A program made the position numbers and the translations under genes. From the NCBI RefSeq assembly GCF_000820105.1, contig NZ_CDDB01000049.1, positions 1 through 64,000 of the forward strand: DNA of 64,000 nucleotides, written 5' to 3'. The DNA comes from Aeromonas schubertii (GTDB lineage: Bacteria; Pseudomonadota; Gammaproteobacteria; Enterobacterales; Aeromonadaceae). Below, in pieces: positions 39,648 to 50,078 of this stretch. The notes beneath the pieces were generated by a model, which was not told where the DNA came from, did not search any database, and saw nothing but the letters and a program-made list of their open reading frames with translations. Each line of letters begins with the position of its first letter. The stretch's first letter is position 1.

Positions 39648-39658
39648 TGTGTTATAGT
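39648..39658 (+). promoter_or_regulatory. spc operon promoter (extended -10)
   Basis: TGTTATAGT (39650-39658) is an extended -10 (TGn plus TATAGT), with no good -35 box. It lies between the S10 terminator and rplN. Confidence 0.5.
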
Positions 39659-39723
39659 TTCGCGCCTTTTGAAGGCAGCCAGATCCCGAGAGGGATAAGA
39701 AGTAAACAAAGCGGAGCACTAAG

Positions 39724-40092
39724 ATGATCCAGATGCAAAGTATGCTGGATGTTGCCGATAACTCCGGCGCACGCAGCGTAATGTGTATTAAGGTTCTGGG
39801 TGGTTCGCACCGCCGTTACGCCGGCATCGGCGACATCATCAAGGTTTCCATCAAGGAAGCCATTCCTCGCGGTAAAGTGAAGAAAGGTGATGTGTATAAC
39901 GCGGTGGTCGTACGCACCCGTAAAGGCGTTCGTCGTCAGGACGGCTCTGTCATCCGTTTCGACAACAACGCAGCTGTGTTGCTGAACAACAACCAGCAGC
40001 CGATCGGTACTCGTATTTTTGGGCCGGTGACCCGTGAACTGCGTAATGAGAAGTTCATGAAGATCGTGTCCCTGGCACCCGAAGTACTGTAA
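39724..40092 (+). CDS. rplN: 50S ribosomal protein L14
   Basis: 122 residues, [20 protein letters not shown]. It contacts 16S rRNA at an intersubunit bridge and binds the silencing factor RsfS. First gene of the spc operon. Confidence 0.98.
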   Translation: MIQMQSMLDVADNSGARSVMCIKVLGGSHRRYAGIGDIIKVSIKEAIPRGKVKKGDVYNAVVVRTRKGVRRQDGSVIRFDNNAAVLLNNNQQPIGTRIFGPVTRELRNEKFMKIVSLAPEVL

Positions 40093-40103
40093 GGAGTCGA
40101 ACG

Positions 40104-40421
40104 ATGGCAGCTAAAATCCGTCGCGAAGACGAAGTAATCGTCCTCACCGGCAAAGACAAGGGCAAGCGTGGCAAAGTCACTCAAGTCCTGATCGCTGAAG
40201 GTAAGGTCGTTGTGGAAGGCATCAACCTGGTTAAGAAGCACCAGAAGCCGGTACCCGCTCTGGGTCAGGCCGGTGGCATCGTAACCAAAGAAGCCCCGAT
40301 CCACGTATCTAACGTAGCGCTGTTCAACTCTGCCTCTGGCAAAGCTGACCGCGTAGGTTTCCGGATTGAAGACGGCAAGAAAGTCCGTGTCTTCAAATCC
40401 ACCGGCGAACTTGTGAAGTAA
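40104..40421 (+). CDS. rplX: 50S ribosomal protein L24
   Basis: 105 residues with an N-terminal KOW motif ('[19 protein letters not shown]'). Initiator of 50S assembly. spc operon; followed by the S8-type mRNA site at rplE. Confidence 0.98.
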   Translation: MAAKIRREDEVIVLTGKDKGKRGKVTQVLIAEGKVVVEGINLVKKHQKPVPALGQAGGIVTKEAPIHVSNVALFNSASGKADRVGFRIEDGKKVRVFKSTGELVK

Positions 40422-40429
40422 TTGGAGTT

Positions 40430-40480
40430 TAACGATGGCGAAACTGCATGATTACTACAAAGCAAATGTAGTAAATGAAC
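40430..40480 (+). promoter_or_regulatory. Likely S8 translational-repressor site at the rplE start
   Basis: The first codons of rplE can fold as TTACTAC (40452-40458) / GTAGTAA (40468-40474), and the surrounding bases closely resemble the E. coli spc mRNA site where S8 (rpsH) binds to shut down translation of downstream genes. Inferred from position and stem conservation. Confidence 0.5.
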
Positions 40481-40974
40481 TGACCAAGCAGTTCGGTTAC
40501 AAGACTATCATGCAAGTCCCTCGGATCGAGAAAATCACCCTGAACATGGGTGTAGGTGAAGCGATTGCTGATAAAAAACTGCTGGAAAATGCTGCTGCCG
40601 ACCTGGCTGCCATTTCCGGTCAGAAGCCGCTGATCACCAAGGCTCGTAAATCCGTTGCGGGCTTCAAGATTCGTGAAGGCTACCCGATAGGTTGCAAAGT
40701 AACCCTGCGTGGCGAGCGTATGTGGGAGTTCCTGGAGCGCCTGATCTCTATCGCAGTACCCCGTGTCCGTGACTTCCGCGGCCTGAACGCCAAGTCGTTC
40801 GACGGTCGTGGTAACTACTCCATGGGTGTACGCGAGCAGATCATCTTCCCGGAAATCGACTATGACAAGGTCGATCGCGTTCGTGGTCTGGATATCACCA
40901 TCACCACCTCCGCGCAAACCGATGATGAAGGCCGTGCTCTGCTGGCTGCCTTTAACTTCCCGTTCCGCAAGTAA
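40435..40974 (+). CDS. rplE: 50S ribosomal protein L5
   Basis: 179 residues, [20 protein letters not shown]. It binds 5S rRNA and contacts P-site tRNA. The start lies within a hairpin resembling the E. coli S8 target. spc operon. Confidence 0.98.
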   Translation: MAKLHDYYKANVVNELTKQFGYKTIMQVPRIEKITLNMGVGEAIADKKLLENAAADLAAISGQKPLITKARKSVAGFKIREGYPIGCKVTLRGERMWEFLERLISIAVPRVRDFRGLNAKSFDGRGNYSMGVREQIIFPEIDYDKVDRVRGLDITITTSAQTDDEGRALLAAFNFPFRK

Positions 40975-40985
40975 GGTGTAGGGTT

Positions 40986-41291
40986 ATGGCAAAACTTTCC
41001 ATGAAAGCACGTGAAGTCAAGCGTGCCAAGCTGGCAGCCAAGTACGCTACCAAGCGTGCCGAGCTGAAAGCTCTGATCGTTGACATGAACGCTTCTGAAG
41101 AAGCGCGTTGGGAAGCTGTTCTGAAGCTGCAACAGCTGCCCCGTGATTCCAGCCCGATCCGCCAGCGTAACCGTTGTGCCATTACTGGCCGTCCGCACGG
41201 TGTGCTGCGTAAATTTGGCCTGTGCCGCATCAAGGTGCGTGAGCATGCCATGAAGGGTGAAATTCCGGGCCTGAAAAAGGCCTCTTGGTAA
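40986..41291 (+). CDS. rpsN: 30S ribosomal protein S14 (long, zinc-free form)
   Basis: 101 residues, the long form without the CxxC zinc pairs found in the short form. '[20 protein letters not shown]' is the conserved block. Head of the 30S subunit. Confidence 0.98.
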   Translation: MAKLSMKAREVKRAKLAAKYATKRAELKALIVDMNASEEARWEAVLKLQQLPRDSSPIRQRNRCAITGRPHGVLRKFGLCRIKVREHAMKGEIPGLKKASW

Positions 41292-41310
41292 GAATCTCGG
41301 GAGTTAGACT

Positions 41311-41703
41311 ATGAGCATGCAAGATCCGATCGCGGATATGCTGACCCGCATCCGTAACGGTCAGGCGGCTAGCAAGGTTGCGGTTTCCATGCCCTCCTCC
41401 AAGCTGAAAGTGGCGATTGCCAAAGTGCTGAAGGACGAAGGCTACATCGCTGGCTACAACGTAGCTGGTGACGTGAAACCGGAACTGGAAATCGAACTGA
41501 AGTATTTCCAAGGCAAGCCGGTTGTAGAACTGATCCAACGCGTGAGCCGTCCCGGCCTGCGTATTTACAAGCGTACCAATGATCTGCCGAAGGTAATGGG
41601 CGGTCTGGGTATTGCCGTTGTGTCCACTTCTAAAGGTGTGATGACTGACCGTGCTGCCCGTAAGGCTGGCATGGGCGGTGAGATCATCTGCTACGTCGCT
41701 TAA
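41311..41703 (+). CDS. rpsH: 30S ribosomal protein S8
   Basis: 130 residues, [20 protein letters not shown]. Binds 16S rRNA helix 21 and, in enterobacteria, represses the spc operon at the rplE start. C-terminal block '[20 protein letters not shown]'. Confidence 0.98.
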   Translation: MSMQDPIADMLTRIRNGQAASKVAVSMPSSKLKVAIAKVLKDEGYIAGYNVAGDVKPELEIELKYFQGKPVVELIQRVSRPGLRIYKRTNDLPKVMGGLGIAVVSTSKGVMTDRAARKAGMGGEIICYVA

Positions 41704-41714
41704 GGAGGTAGGAA

Positions 41715-42248
41715 ATGTCTCGTGTTGCTAAGGCACCCGTCGCGATTCCTGCTGGCGTAGAGGTGACTCTGAATGGCCAAGAGCTGACCGTAAAAGGTAC
41801 CAAGGGCTCTCTGGTTCGTTCCATCAACGCGGCTGTTGAAGTGACCAAGGAAGAGGGCGTACTGAAGTTTGCTCCGCGCGCTGGCTTTGCCGGTGCCGAT
41901 GCTCAAGCTGGTACCGCTCGCGCCCTGGTTAACAACATGGTCATCGGTGTTACCCAAGGCTTCGAGCGCAAGCTGCAGCTGGTTGGTGTAGGTTATCGTG
42001 CCTCCATCAAGGGCAACGCTGTCGCTCTGGCCCTGGGCTTCTCCCACCCGGTCGAGCATGAACTGCCGGCTGGCATCACTGCCGAGTGCCCCACCCAGAC
42101 CGAAATCGTTCTGCGTGGTATCGACAAGCAAGTGATTGGCCAAGTTGCCGCGGATATCCGTGCTTACCGCGCTCCGGAGCCCTATAAGGGCAAGGGTGTA
42201 CGCTATGCCAATGAGCAAGTGCGTACTAAAGAAGCTAAGAAGAAGTAA
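41715..42248 (+). CDS. rplF: 50S ribosomal protein L6
   Basis: 177 residues. Two similar domains bind 23S rRNA near the factor-binding centre; '[17 protein letters not shown]' near the end is characteristic. Ribosome site AAGGAGG. Confidence 0.98.
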   Translation: MSRVAKAPVAIPAGVEVTLNGQELTVKGTKGSLVRSINAAVEVTKEEGVLKFAPRAGFAGADAQAGTARALVNNMVIGVTQGFERKLQLVGVGYRASIKGNAVALALGFSHPVEHELPAGITAECPTQTEIVLRGIDKQVIGQVAADIRAYRAPEPYKGKGVRYANEQVRTKEAKKK

Positions 42249-42257
42249 GGTAACACT

Positions 42258-42611
42258 ATGGACAAGAAAGCAGCTCGTCTCCGTCGTGCTACTCGTGCAC
42301 GTAAGAAGATGCAGGAACTGGGTGCGACTCGTCTGGTTGTTCACCGTACTCCGCGTCATATCTACGCGCAGATCATTGCAGCCAACGGTTCCGAAGTCCT
42401 GGCCTCTGCTTCCACAGTAGAGAAGGCTATCAGCGAAAGCATCAAATACACCGGTAACGCCGACGCGGCTGCCGCTGTAGGTAAGGCTATCGCCGAGCGC
42501 GCCATCGCCAAGGGTGTACAGAACGTGTCGTTTGACCGTTCCGGTTTCAAGTATCACGGTCGTGTAGCCGCTCTGGCTACTGCTGCTCGTGACGCTGGTC
42601 TGCAGTTCTAA
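42258..42611 (+). CDS. rplR: 50S ribosomal protein L18
   Basis: 117 residues. It carries 5S rRNA into the 50S subunit together with L5. Basic N-terminal tail '[16 protein letters not shown]' and C-terminal '[16 protein letters not shown]'. Confidence 0.98.
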   Translation: MDKKAARLRRATRARKKMQELGATRLVVHRTPRHIYAQIIAANGSEVLASASTVEKAISESIKYTGNADAAAAVGKAIAERAIAKGVQNVSFDRSGFKYHGRVAALATAARDAGLQF

Positions 42612-42625
42612 GCTAGGAGTCGAAG

Positions 42626-43126
42626 ATGGCTAAAATCGAATCTCAAGCCGGTGAACTGCACGAGAAGCTCATTGCGGTAAACCGTGTTTCGAAAACTGTT
42701 AAGGGTGGTCGTATCATGTCCTTCACCGCACTGACTGTGGTGGGTGATGGCAACGGCCGTGTAGGTTACGGTTACGGTAAGGCCCGTGAAGTTCCGGCTG
42801 CCATTCAAAAGGCAATGGAACAGGCCAAGCGCAACCTGAAGAAGGTAGAACTGAACAACGGTACTCTGCACCACCCGGTGAAGGGCATCCACTCCGGTTC
42901 CACCGTATTCATGAAGCCGGCCTCCCAAGGTACCGGTATCATCGCCGGTGGTGCTATGCGTGCCGTTCTGGAAGTGGCTGGTGTTCACAACATCCTGGCT
43001 AAGACCTACGGTTCCACCAACCCGATCAACGTGGTTCGCGCCACTGTAGACGCTCTGGTTAACGGTCAGTCTCCGGAACAGATCGCTGCTAAGCGTGGTC
43101 TGCGCGTTGAAGAAATTCTGGGGTAA
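42626..43126 (+). CDS. rpsE: 30S ribosomal protein S5
   Basis: 166 residues. Involved in decoding accuracy and mRNA entry; '[20 protein letters not shown]' is the double-stranded-RNA-binding-like domain. spc operon. Confidence 0.98.
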   Translation: MAKIESQAGELHEKLIAVNRVSKTVKGGRIMSFTALTVVGDGNGRVGYGYGKAREVPAAIQKAMEQAKRNLKKVELNNGTLHHPVKGIHSGSTVFMKPASQGTGIIAGGAMRAVLEVAGVHNILAKTYGSTNPINVVRATVDALVNGQSPEQIAAKRGLRVEEILG

Positions 43127-43132
43127 TGCGAC

Positions 43133-43315
43133 ATGGCTAACAAGACTGTAAAAGTAACTCAAACCCGCAGCTCTATCGGCCGCCTGCCCAAGCACAAGGC
43201 GACTCTGCGTGGCCTGGGTCTGCGTCGCATTGGTCACACCGTTGAGCTGGAGGATACTCCTTGCGTTCGCGGTATGATCAACCAGGTGTATTACATGGTT
43301 AAGGTGGAGGGCTAA
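43133..43315 (+). CDS. rpmD: 50S ribosomal protein L30
   Basis: 60 residues, short bacterial form: '[20 protein letters not shown]'. Between rpsE and rplO, as in E. coli. Confidence 0.98.
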   Translation: MANKTVKVTQTRSSIGRLPKHKATLRGLGLRRIGHTVELEDTPCVRGMINQVYYMVKVEG

Positions 43316-43317
43316 GC

Positions 43318-43755
43318 ATGCGTCTGAACACTCTGTCTCCGGCCGCTGGCTCCAAGCCTGTAAAGGCTCGTCGCGGTCGTGGTATCGGCTCCGGTCTGGG
43401 TAAGACTGGTGGTCGTGGTGTTAAGGGCCAGACCTCTCGTTCCGGTGGCGGTAAAGTCCGTCGCGGTTACGAAGGTGGTCAGATGCCGCTGAAAATCCGT
43501 CTGCCGAAGTTCGGTTTCACTTCTCGCAAGTCTCTGGTATCTGCCGAGGTTCGCCTGAACGAAATCGCGATGGTAGAAGGTGATGTGGTGGATCTGAGCA
43601 CCCTGAAGCAAGCCGGTGTTGTTAACAAGAACATCGAGTTTGTGAAGGTTGTTCTGTCCGGTAACATCGACCGCGCTGTGACCGTTCGTGGTCTGCCCGT
43701 CACCAAGGGTGCACGTGCAGCCATCGAGGCCGCTGGCGGTAAAATCGAGGAATAA
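43318..43755 (+). CDS. rplO: 50S ribosomal protein L15
   Basis: 145 residues. Late 50S assembly protein with a glycine/arginine-rich N-terminal arm ('[20 protein letters not shown]'). Two bases after rpmD. Confidence 0.98.
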   Translation: MRLNTLSPAAGSKPVKARRGRGIGSGLGKTGGRGVKGQTSRSGGGKVRRGYEGGQMPLKIRLPKFGFTSRKSLVSAEVRLNEIAMVEGDVVDLSTLKQAGVVNKNIEFVKVVLSGNIDRAVTVRGLPVTKGARAAIEAAGGKIEE

Positions 43756-43763
43756 TCAGTACA

Positions 43764-45092
43764 ATGGCTAAGAAACCAGGATTGGATGTAAAAGCACAGG
43801 GTGGTCTGAGTGAACTGAAGAGCCGTCTGCTCTTCGTTCTCGGAGCGATTATCGTCTTCCGTGCAGGCTCTTATGTGCCTATTCCTGGTATTGACGCCGC
43901 CGTACTGGCCGAATTGTTCCAGCAACAGAAGGGCACCATCATTGAGATGTTTAACATGTTCAGTGGTGGTGCACTTGCCCGTGCTTCAATTCTTGCACTG
44001 GGGATCATGCCGTACATCTCGGCATCGATCATCATCCAGTTGCTGACCGTGGTTCATCCCGCTCTTGCTGAACTCAAGAAAGAGGGTGAGGCCGGTCGTC
44101 GCAAGATCAGCCAGTATACTCGCTGGGGCACGTTGGTATTGGGAACTTTCCAGGCCATTGGTATCGCAACCGGCCTGCCGAATATGATGCAGGGGCTCGT
44201 GACTAATCCGGGCTTTGGCTTCTATTTCACGGCGGTTGTGAGTCTGGTCACCGGCACCATGTTTTTGATGTGGCTGGGTGAGCAGATTACCGAGCGTGGG
44301 ATTGGTAATGGTATCTCGCTGATAATCTTCACGGGTATCGTTGCCGGTCTGCCTCATGCCATTGGCGCTACGGCCGAACAGGCACGTCAAGGGGAATTGC
44401 ACATCCTGCTGTTGCTGTTGCTGGGCTTGATTGTTTTCGCAGTGACTTACTTTGTGGTGTTCGTGGAGCGTGGTCAGCGTCGTATCGTCGTTAACTATGC
44501 CAAGCGTCAACAAGGCCGCCAGGTATTCGCAGCGCAAAGCACGCACCTGCCGTTGAAGGTCAACATGGCTGGTGTGATTCCTGCGATTTTCGCATCCAGT
44601 ATCATCCTCTTCCCGGGCACCATTACCTCCTGGTTTGGTCAGGGTGAGGGTACTGTGGCTGATGTTCTGCAGCAGATCTCTATGGTTCTGCAGCCGGGCC
44701 AGCCCCTGTACGAAATGCTGTATGCAGCAGCCATTATCTTCTTCTGCTTCTTCTACACCGCGTTGGTGTTCAACCCGCGCGAGACAGCAGATAACCTGAA
44801 GAAGAGTGGAGCCTTTATCCCGGGGATTCGTCCGGGCGAGCAGACAGCACGTTATATCGATAAGGTTATGACCCGCCTGACTCTGGCTGGCGCGCTCTAT
44901 ATAACCTTTATCTGTCTGGTACCACAGTTCTTGATGACTGCCTGGAACGTTCAGTTCTATTTCGGTGGCACCTCGCTGCTGATTATCGTGGTAGTGATCA
45001 TGGACTTCATGGCTCAGGTTCAGACCCATATGATGTCTCATCAGTATGGCGATGTCCTGAGGAAGGCCAACCTGAAGGGCTACGGCCGCTAA
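43764..45092 (+). CDS. secY: Protein translocase channel subunit SecY
   Basis: 442 residues, ten membrane helices. Core of the SecYEG channel for export and membrane insertion. The plug/helix-2 region '[20 protein letters not shown]' and the cytoplasmic loop '[20 protein letters not shown]' are diagnostic. Cotranscribed with the spc ribosomal genes. Confidence 0.98.
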   Translation: MAKKPGLDVKAQGGLSELKSRLLFVLGAIIVFRAGSYVPIPGIDAAVLAELFQQQKGTIIEMFNMFSGGALARASILALGIMPYISASIIIQLLTVVHPALAELKKEGEAGRRKISQYTRWGTLVLGTFQAIGIATGLPNMMQGLVTNPGFGFYFTAVVSLVTGTMFLMWLGEQITERGIGNGISLIIFTGIVAGLPHAIGATAEQARQGELHILLLLLLGLIVFAVTYFVVFVERGQRRIVVNYAKRQQGRQVFAAQSTHLPLKVNMAGVIPAIFASSIILFPGTITSWFGQGEGTVADVLQQISMVLQPGQPLYEMLYAAAIIFFCFFYTALVFNPRETADNLKKSGAFIPGIRPGEQTARYIDKVMTRLTLAGALYITFICLVPQFLMTAWNVQFYFGGTSLLIIVVVIMDFMAQVQTHMMSHQYGDVLRKANLKGYGR

Positions 45093-45118
45093 GGTCGGCG
45101 TAGTTACGGAGTTAAGCA

Positions 45119-45232
45119 ATGAAAGTTCGTGCTTCCGTTAAGGCAATCTGCCGTAACTGCAAAATCATCAAGCGTCACGGTGTGGTGCGTGTGATTTGCA
45201 GCGAGCCTAAGCATAAACAGCGTCAAGGCTAA
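45119..45232 (+). CDS. rpmJ: 50S ribosomal protein L36 (zinc-binding form)
   Basis: 37 residues starting [20 protein letters not shown]. Cys11, Cys14, Cys27 and His32 form the zinc ribbon (C+ type). GGAG upstream. A short gene easily missed; its place after secY matches E. coli. Confidence 0.97.
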   Translation: MKVRASVKAICRNCKIIKRHGVVRVICSEPKHKQRQG

Positions 45233-45253
45233 TTTAGTTACGGTTAGTACTTG

Positions 45254-45299
45254 CAACAAATAGTTGTGCTGGCTAAGATAGCCAGCCAACTTTTGTTGT
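45254..45299 (+). promoter_or_regulatory. Alpha-operon leader hairpin, likely S4-responsive
   Basis: A long imperfect hairpin in the rpsM leader: core GCTGGCTA (45268-45275) / TAGCCAGC (45279-45286), extended by CAACAAA...TTTTGTTG flanks. In E. coli the alpha operon leader folds into a pseudoknot bound by S4 (rpsD). The core could also act as a terminator after rpmJ. The role is inferred. Confidence 0.45.
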
Positions 45300-45372
45300 G
45301 TATTGGTTGACCGCCACGTATCCGCTCACGGGCTTTGTGGTGGTCGTAATCTACTATATGTAGGAGTGAATA

Positions 45373-45729
45373 GTGGCCCGTATCGCTGGCATTAACATTC
45401 CTGACCATAAGCATGCAGTCATTGCTCTGACTGCTATTTATGGCGTCGGTCGTACCCGCTCCAAGGCCATCTGTGCCGCAGCCGGTATCGCTGAGAATGT
45501 AAAAATTAAAGACCTGGATGAAGCTCAGGTAGAAAGTCTGCGTGAACAAGTAGGTAAGTACACCGTAGAAGGTGACCTGCGCCGTCAGATTTCTATGAAC
45601 ATCAAGCGTTTGATGGACCTGGGTTGCTACCGTGGTTTGCGTCACCGTCGTAGCCTGCCTGTCCGTGGTCAACGTACCAAGACCAATGCTCGTACCCGTA
45701 AGGGTCCGCGCAAGGCTATCAAGAAGTAA
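45373..45729 (+). CDS. rpsM: 30S ribosomal protein S13 (GTG start)
   Basis: 118 residues from a GTG start with TAGGAG upstream; [20 protein letters not shown] once formyl-Met is used. Head protein contacting P-site tRNA and bridge B1. First gene of the alpha operon; the weaker GTG fits a translationally controlled start. Confidence 0.98.
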   Translation: MARIAGINIPDHKHAVIALTAIYGVGRTRSKAICAAAGIAENVKIKDLDEAQVESLREQVGKYTVEGDLRRQISMNIKRLMDLGCYRGLRHRRSLPVRGQRTKTNARTRKGPRKAIKK

Positions 45730-45743
45730 CGGGAAGGTAGAAA

Positions 45744-46133
45744 ATGGCTAAAACTCCGACTCGTGCTCGCAAGCGCGTTAAAAAGCAAGTGAGCGACGGT
45801 ATCGCACACGTACATGCCTCTTTCAACAACACAATCGTGACTATCACTGACCGTCAGGGCAACGCTCTGTCTTGGGCCACCGCTGGTGGTTCCGGTTTCC
45901 GTGGTTCTCGTAAGTCCACCCCGTTCGCTGCCCAGGTTGCAGCCGAGCGTGCCGGTGAGATGGCCAAAGAATATGGCGTCAAGAACCTGGAAGTCATGGT
46001 CAAGGGTCCGGGTCCCGGTCGTGAGTCTTCCATCCGCGCTCTGAACGCGGCTGGTTTCCGCATCACGAACATCACTGATGTGACTCCGATCCCGCACAAC
46101 GGTTGTCGTCCTCCCAAGAAGCGCCGCGTGTAA
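45744..46133 (+). CDS. rpsK: 30S ribosomal protein S11
   Basis: 129 residues. Platform protein by the mRNA exit. The C-terminal '[18 protein letters not shown]' includes the Asn that becomes isoaspartate in E. coli. Confidence 0.98.
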   Translation: MAKTPTRARKRVKKQVSDGIAHVHASFNNTIVTITDRQGNALSWATAGGSGFRGSRKSTPFAAQVAAERAGEMAKEYGVKNLEVMVKGPGPGRESSIRALNAAGFRITNITDVTPIPHNGCRPPKKRRV

Positions 46134-46173
46134 CGCGTTTAGCTACTTGGTCTAGGATTGTTGGAGAAAGAAG

Positions 46174-46794
46174 ATGGCAAGATATATCGGTCCTAAGCTT
46201 AAGCTTAGCCGTCGTGAGGGCACCGACCTCTTCCTGAAGTCTGGTGTTCGTGCGATTGATTCTAAGTGCAAGATTGACACCGCCCCGGGTCAGCACGGCG
46301 CTCGTAAGCCGCGTCTGTCCGACTACGGTGTTCAGCTGCGCGAGAAGCAAAAAGTTCGCCGTATCTACGGCGTATTGGAAAAACAGTTCCGCAACTACTA
46401 CCGCAGTGCTGCCCGTCAGAAGGGTAACACCGGCGAAAACCTGTTGCAGCTGCTGGAAGGTCGTCTGGACAACGTCGTATACCGTATGGGCTTCGGCGCC
46501 ACTCGTGCTGAAGCACGTCAGCTGGTCAGCCACAAGGCCATCATGGTTAACGGCCGCGTTGTGAACATTCCTTCTTTCCAGGTTTCCCCTGAGGATGTGG
46601 TCTCTGTTCGCGAGAAGGCTAAGAAGCAAGCACGTATCAAGGCTGCCCTTGAGGTTGCTGGTCAGCGTGAGAAGCCGACTTGGGTAGAGGTTGACGCTGC
46701 CAAGATGGAAGGTGCCTTCAAGCGCCTGCCGGAGCGTTCTGACCTGTCTGCCGACATTAACGAACAGCTGATCGTCGAGCTTTACTCCAAGTAA
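46174..46794 (+). CDS. rpsD: 30S ribosomal protein S4
   Basis: 206 residues. Primary 16S rRNA binder, with an S4 domain ('[20 protein letters not shown]'). In enterobacteria it also represses the alpha operon through the rpsM leader. Confidence 0.98.
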   Translation: MARYIGPKLKLSRREGTDLFLKSGVRAIDSKCKIDTAPGQHGARKPRLSDYGVQLREKQKVRRIYGVLEKQFRNYYRSAARQKGNTGENLLQLLEGRLDNVVYRMGFGATRAEARQLVSHKAIMVNGRVVNIPSFQVSPEDVVSVREKAKKQARIKAALEVAGQREKPTWVEVDAAKMEGAFKRLPERSDLSADINEQLIVELYSK

Positions 46795-46819
46795 AGCTAG
46801 CTTCTAAAGAGAGGACACA

Positions 46820-47809
46820 ATGCTGGGTTCTGTAACAGATTTTCTTAAGCCGCGGCTAGTTGACATCGAGCAAGTTAGCCCGACTCACGCAAAAGTGACT
46901 CTTGAGCCGCTTGAGCGTGGTTTTGGTCACACGCTGGGCAACGCCCTGCGTCGTATTTTGCTTTCTTCTATGCCCGGTTGTGCAGTCACTGAAGTCGAAA
47001 TCGATGGCGTACTGCACGAGTACAGCAGCAAGGAAGGTGTTCAGGAAGACGTTCTCGAAATCCTGCTGAACCTGAAAGGCATCGCTGTGAAGCTGGAAGG
47101 CAAGGACGAGGTAACTCTGTCCCTGACCAAGTCTGGAACAGGCCCCGTTACCGCTGGTGATATCACTCACGGTGATGAAGTTGAGATCGTAAACCCGGAG
47201 CACGTAATCTGCCACCTGACCAGCGCCAACGCTGAGATCAGCATGCGCCTGAAGATTCAGCGCGGTCGTGGTTACGTGCCCGCTTCCGCTCGCGTCCACA
47301 ATGACGATGAGGAGCGCCCGATTGGTCGCCTGCTGCTGGACGCTGCGTTCAGCCCCATCGTTCGCATCGCCTACAATGTAGAAGCGGCGCGTGTGGAACA
47401 GCGTACCGACTTGGACAAGCTGGTCATCGAAATGGAGACCAACGGCACCCTGGATCCGGAAGAGGCTATCCGTCGTTCCGCCACTATCCTGGCAGAGCAA
47501 CTGGAAGCCTTCGTCGACCTGCGTGACGTAAGCGTGCCCGAGAAGAAGGAAGAGAAGCCCGAGTTCGATCCGATTCTGCTGCGTCCTGTCGATGATTTGG
47601 AGCTGACAGTTCGTTCCGCGAACTGTCTGAAGGCAGAAGCTATCCACTATATTGGTGATCTGGTACAGCGTACCGAAGTCGAGTTGCTTAAGACTCCGAA
47701 CCTCGGTAAGAAGTCCCTGACTGAGATCAAGGACGTGTTGGCCTCCCGTGGTCTGTCTCTGGGCATGCGCCTGGAGAACTGGCCGCCCGCCAGCATCGCT
47801 GACGAGTAA
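46820..47809 (+). CDS. rpoA: RNA polymerase alpha subunit
   Basis: 329 residues. The N-terminal assembly domain (about 1-235; '[18 protein letters not shown]') and the C-terminal domain (about 250-329) that contacts UP elements and activators ('[20 protein letters not shown]'). Alpha operon between rpsD and rplQ. Confidence 0.99.
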
Positions 47810-47840
47810 ATCCAGATTACGGGTTCACAGATTTAGTTAG

Positions 47841-48236
<396 letters not shown>

Positions 48237-48241
48237 GATAG

Positions 48242-48270
48242 AAAAAGCCGGGCTTGCCCGGCTTTTCTTT
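48242..48270 (+). terminator. Terminator of the alpha operon
   Basis: AAGCCGGGC (48245-48253), TT, GCCCGGCTT (48256-48264), then TTCTTTTT; A tract on the left side. Confidence 0.92.
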
Positions 48271-48283
48271 TTCCTGCATTTTT

Positions 48284-48303
48284 CTTACCGCTTACCGCTT
48301 ACC
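48284..48303. repeat. Short tandem repeat CTTACCG, about 2.9 copies
   Basis: CTTACCG CTTACCG CTTACC lies just past the rplQ terminator. Too short to assign a function. The rest of 48271-48486 holds no visible gene. Confidence 0.6.
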
Positions 48304-48486
48304 TCATATCCGCGATCCACCATATCCATGTTGTGCACCGTGCGTGGCAAGGGTCTGTATTGTGTCGGCGCGCTTGATACGAGGGGGGAAGCTGGCGGTT
48401 TCGCATCAGTGCCGGCACGCCTGGCTCGCCGGAGGGTCTGAGCAGATAGGGGCATCACATGCTCCAGGGGCGTGGCAGCGCAAAGT

Positions 48487-48512
48487 AAAAGGGCCACCGC
48501 TAAGTGGCCCTT
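48487..48512 (-). terminator. Terminator of the emrAB-like operon
   Basis: AAGGGCCAC (48489-48497) / GTGGCCCTT (48504-48512), with a T tract on the minus strand (plus-strand A tract 48487-48490). Four bases past the EmrB-like stop. Confidence 0.85.
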
Positions 48513-48515
48513 CTC

Positions 48516-50078
48516 TTATGCCTCGATGGGTTCGGCGTGTTGGCCAGAGGGGGTCGGCTTGGGTGCTTTGAGTAACAACATCATGGCACTCGCCAGTAAC
48601 AGAAATCCCCCCATCAGGAAGAAGATCTGGTTATAGGCCATGATGGCGGCATCGCGTTGCATGGTCTGGCTGAGCAGGGCTCGCGCCTGCTCGGCGGCCC
48701 CCACCGGGTCACCACTCTGGGATGCCAGGGTGCCGGCCGTCTGCTGTAGCCACAGCTGTCCCGCGATGCTGCTGGCGTCCAGAGTACTGGCGATGTAGGT
48801 CAGGTGAACCCGGCTCTGGTTATCGAGCATGGTCGCTATGATGGCGATGCCTATGGCTCCTCCGAGGTTGCGCAGTACGTTGAGCAGGGTCGAGGAGCTG
48901 GGGATATCGCCCGGGGTCAGGCTGGCGGTGGCGACCATGGAGAGGGGGACCATGATGAAGGGCTGCCCCAGAGCTCGAATGATCAGGGAGTCTGTGAGCT
49001 GGGGACCGGCAAAGTCGACGCTCATGCCGGTATTCATAAAGCAGCTGACGGCGAAGACCAGAAAGCCAAAACAGACCAGATAACGGGGGTCCACGCTGCG
49101 TGTGAGCCTGGGGACGAGCGGCAGGACCAGCAGTTGGGGGAGCCCCATCCACATCAACACCTTGCCGATCTCCAGCGCGTTGTAGTTGTGGATCTGGGCC
49201 ATATAGAGGGGCAAGACGTAGATAGAGCCCATCAGGGCCATCCCCAGGATCAGATAGGCAAAGCAGGCCAGGGCGAAGCGCCCGTTACCCAGTAATCGCA
49301 GATTGACCAGGGGATGGCGGCGCAGCAACTGGCTGATGATAAAGAAGATCATGGCCACAGCGGAGATCACCGACAGGCGTACGATGAAGGAGGAGCCAAA
49401 CCACTCCTCGCGATTGCCCTCTTCCAGCACCACTTCCAGCAGGCCCAGCCCGACCGCCATGGTGAATATACCCACCAGATCGACCCGGCGAATCACCTCC
49501 CAATCGACGGGCTTGCGATCGAGGCCATGGGCCAACATGGCCAGCACCAGCAGTCCGGGCGGCACGTTGAGGTAGAAGATGTAGTGCCATGAGAGTTGCT
49601 CGGTGAGCCACCCACCCAGGGTGGGGCCTATGGCCGGGGCAAAGGTGGTGCAGAGTCCAAACAGGGCCATGCCGGTGGCACGCTTCTCCAGGGGGAGCAG
49701 GGTGACGATCAGGGTAAAAGCCATGGGGATAAGCGCCCCACCGGTAAATCCCTGTAAGGCCCGAAACACTATCATGCTGCCCAGGTTCCAGCTGAAGGAG
49801 CAGAGGACGGAGGAGAGAATAAAGGTGGCAGTGGTCCAGATGAGGTAGCGGCGTACACTCAATCCCCTGCTGAGCCAGCCGCTCAGGGGAATGGCGATCA
49901 TCTCGGCGACCAGGTAGGCGGTCGATATCCAGGAGCTCTCGCTCAGGGTCGCCGACAAGGCTCCCTGAATATCCTTGAGGGATGAGTTGGTGATCTGGAT
50001 ATCGAGGATCGCCATGAAGGCACCGAGCAAGCCACCCAGTACGGCGATCCAGTGGCGACGGGATACCGGCTGGCTCAT
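48516..50078 (-). CDS. emrB: DHA2-family multidrug exporter (EmrB-like)
   Basis: 520 residues, about 14 membrane helices. 'DIQITNSSLKDIQGALSATL' near the start and 'GPTLGGWLTEQLSWHYIFYL' are DHA2 signatures. Proton-driven drug export in complex with the EmrA-like adaptor and an outer-membrane channel of TolC type encoded elsewhere. Its start overlaps the emrA stop by four bases (ATGA). Substrate unknown. Confidence 0.92.
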   Translation of the reverse strand: MSQPVSRRHWIAVLGGLLGAFMAILDIQITNSSLKDIQGALSATLSESSWISTAYLVAEMIAIPLSGWLSRGLSVRRYLIWTTATFILSSVLCSFSWNLGSMIVFRALQGFTGGALIPMAFTLIVTLLPLEKRATGMALFGLCTTFAPAIGPTLGGWLTEQLSWHYIFYLNVPPGLLVLAMLAHGLDRKPVDWEVIRRVDLVGIFTMAVGLGLLEVVLEEGNREEWFGSSFIVRLSVISAVAMIFFIISQLLRRHPLVNLRLLGNGRFALACFAYLILGMALMGSIYVLPLYMAQIHNYNALEIGKVLMWMGLPQLLVLPLVPRLTRSVDPRYLVCFGFLVFAVSCFMNTGMSVDFAGPQLTDSLIIRALGQPFIMVPLSMVATASLTPGDIPSSSTLLNVLRNLGGAIGIAIIATMLDNQSRVHLTYIASTLDASSIAGQLWLQQTAGTLASQSGDPVGAAEQARALLSQTMQRDAAIMAYNQIFFLMGGFLLLASAMMLLLKAPKPTPSGQHAEPIEA

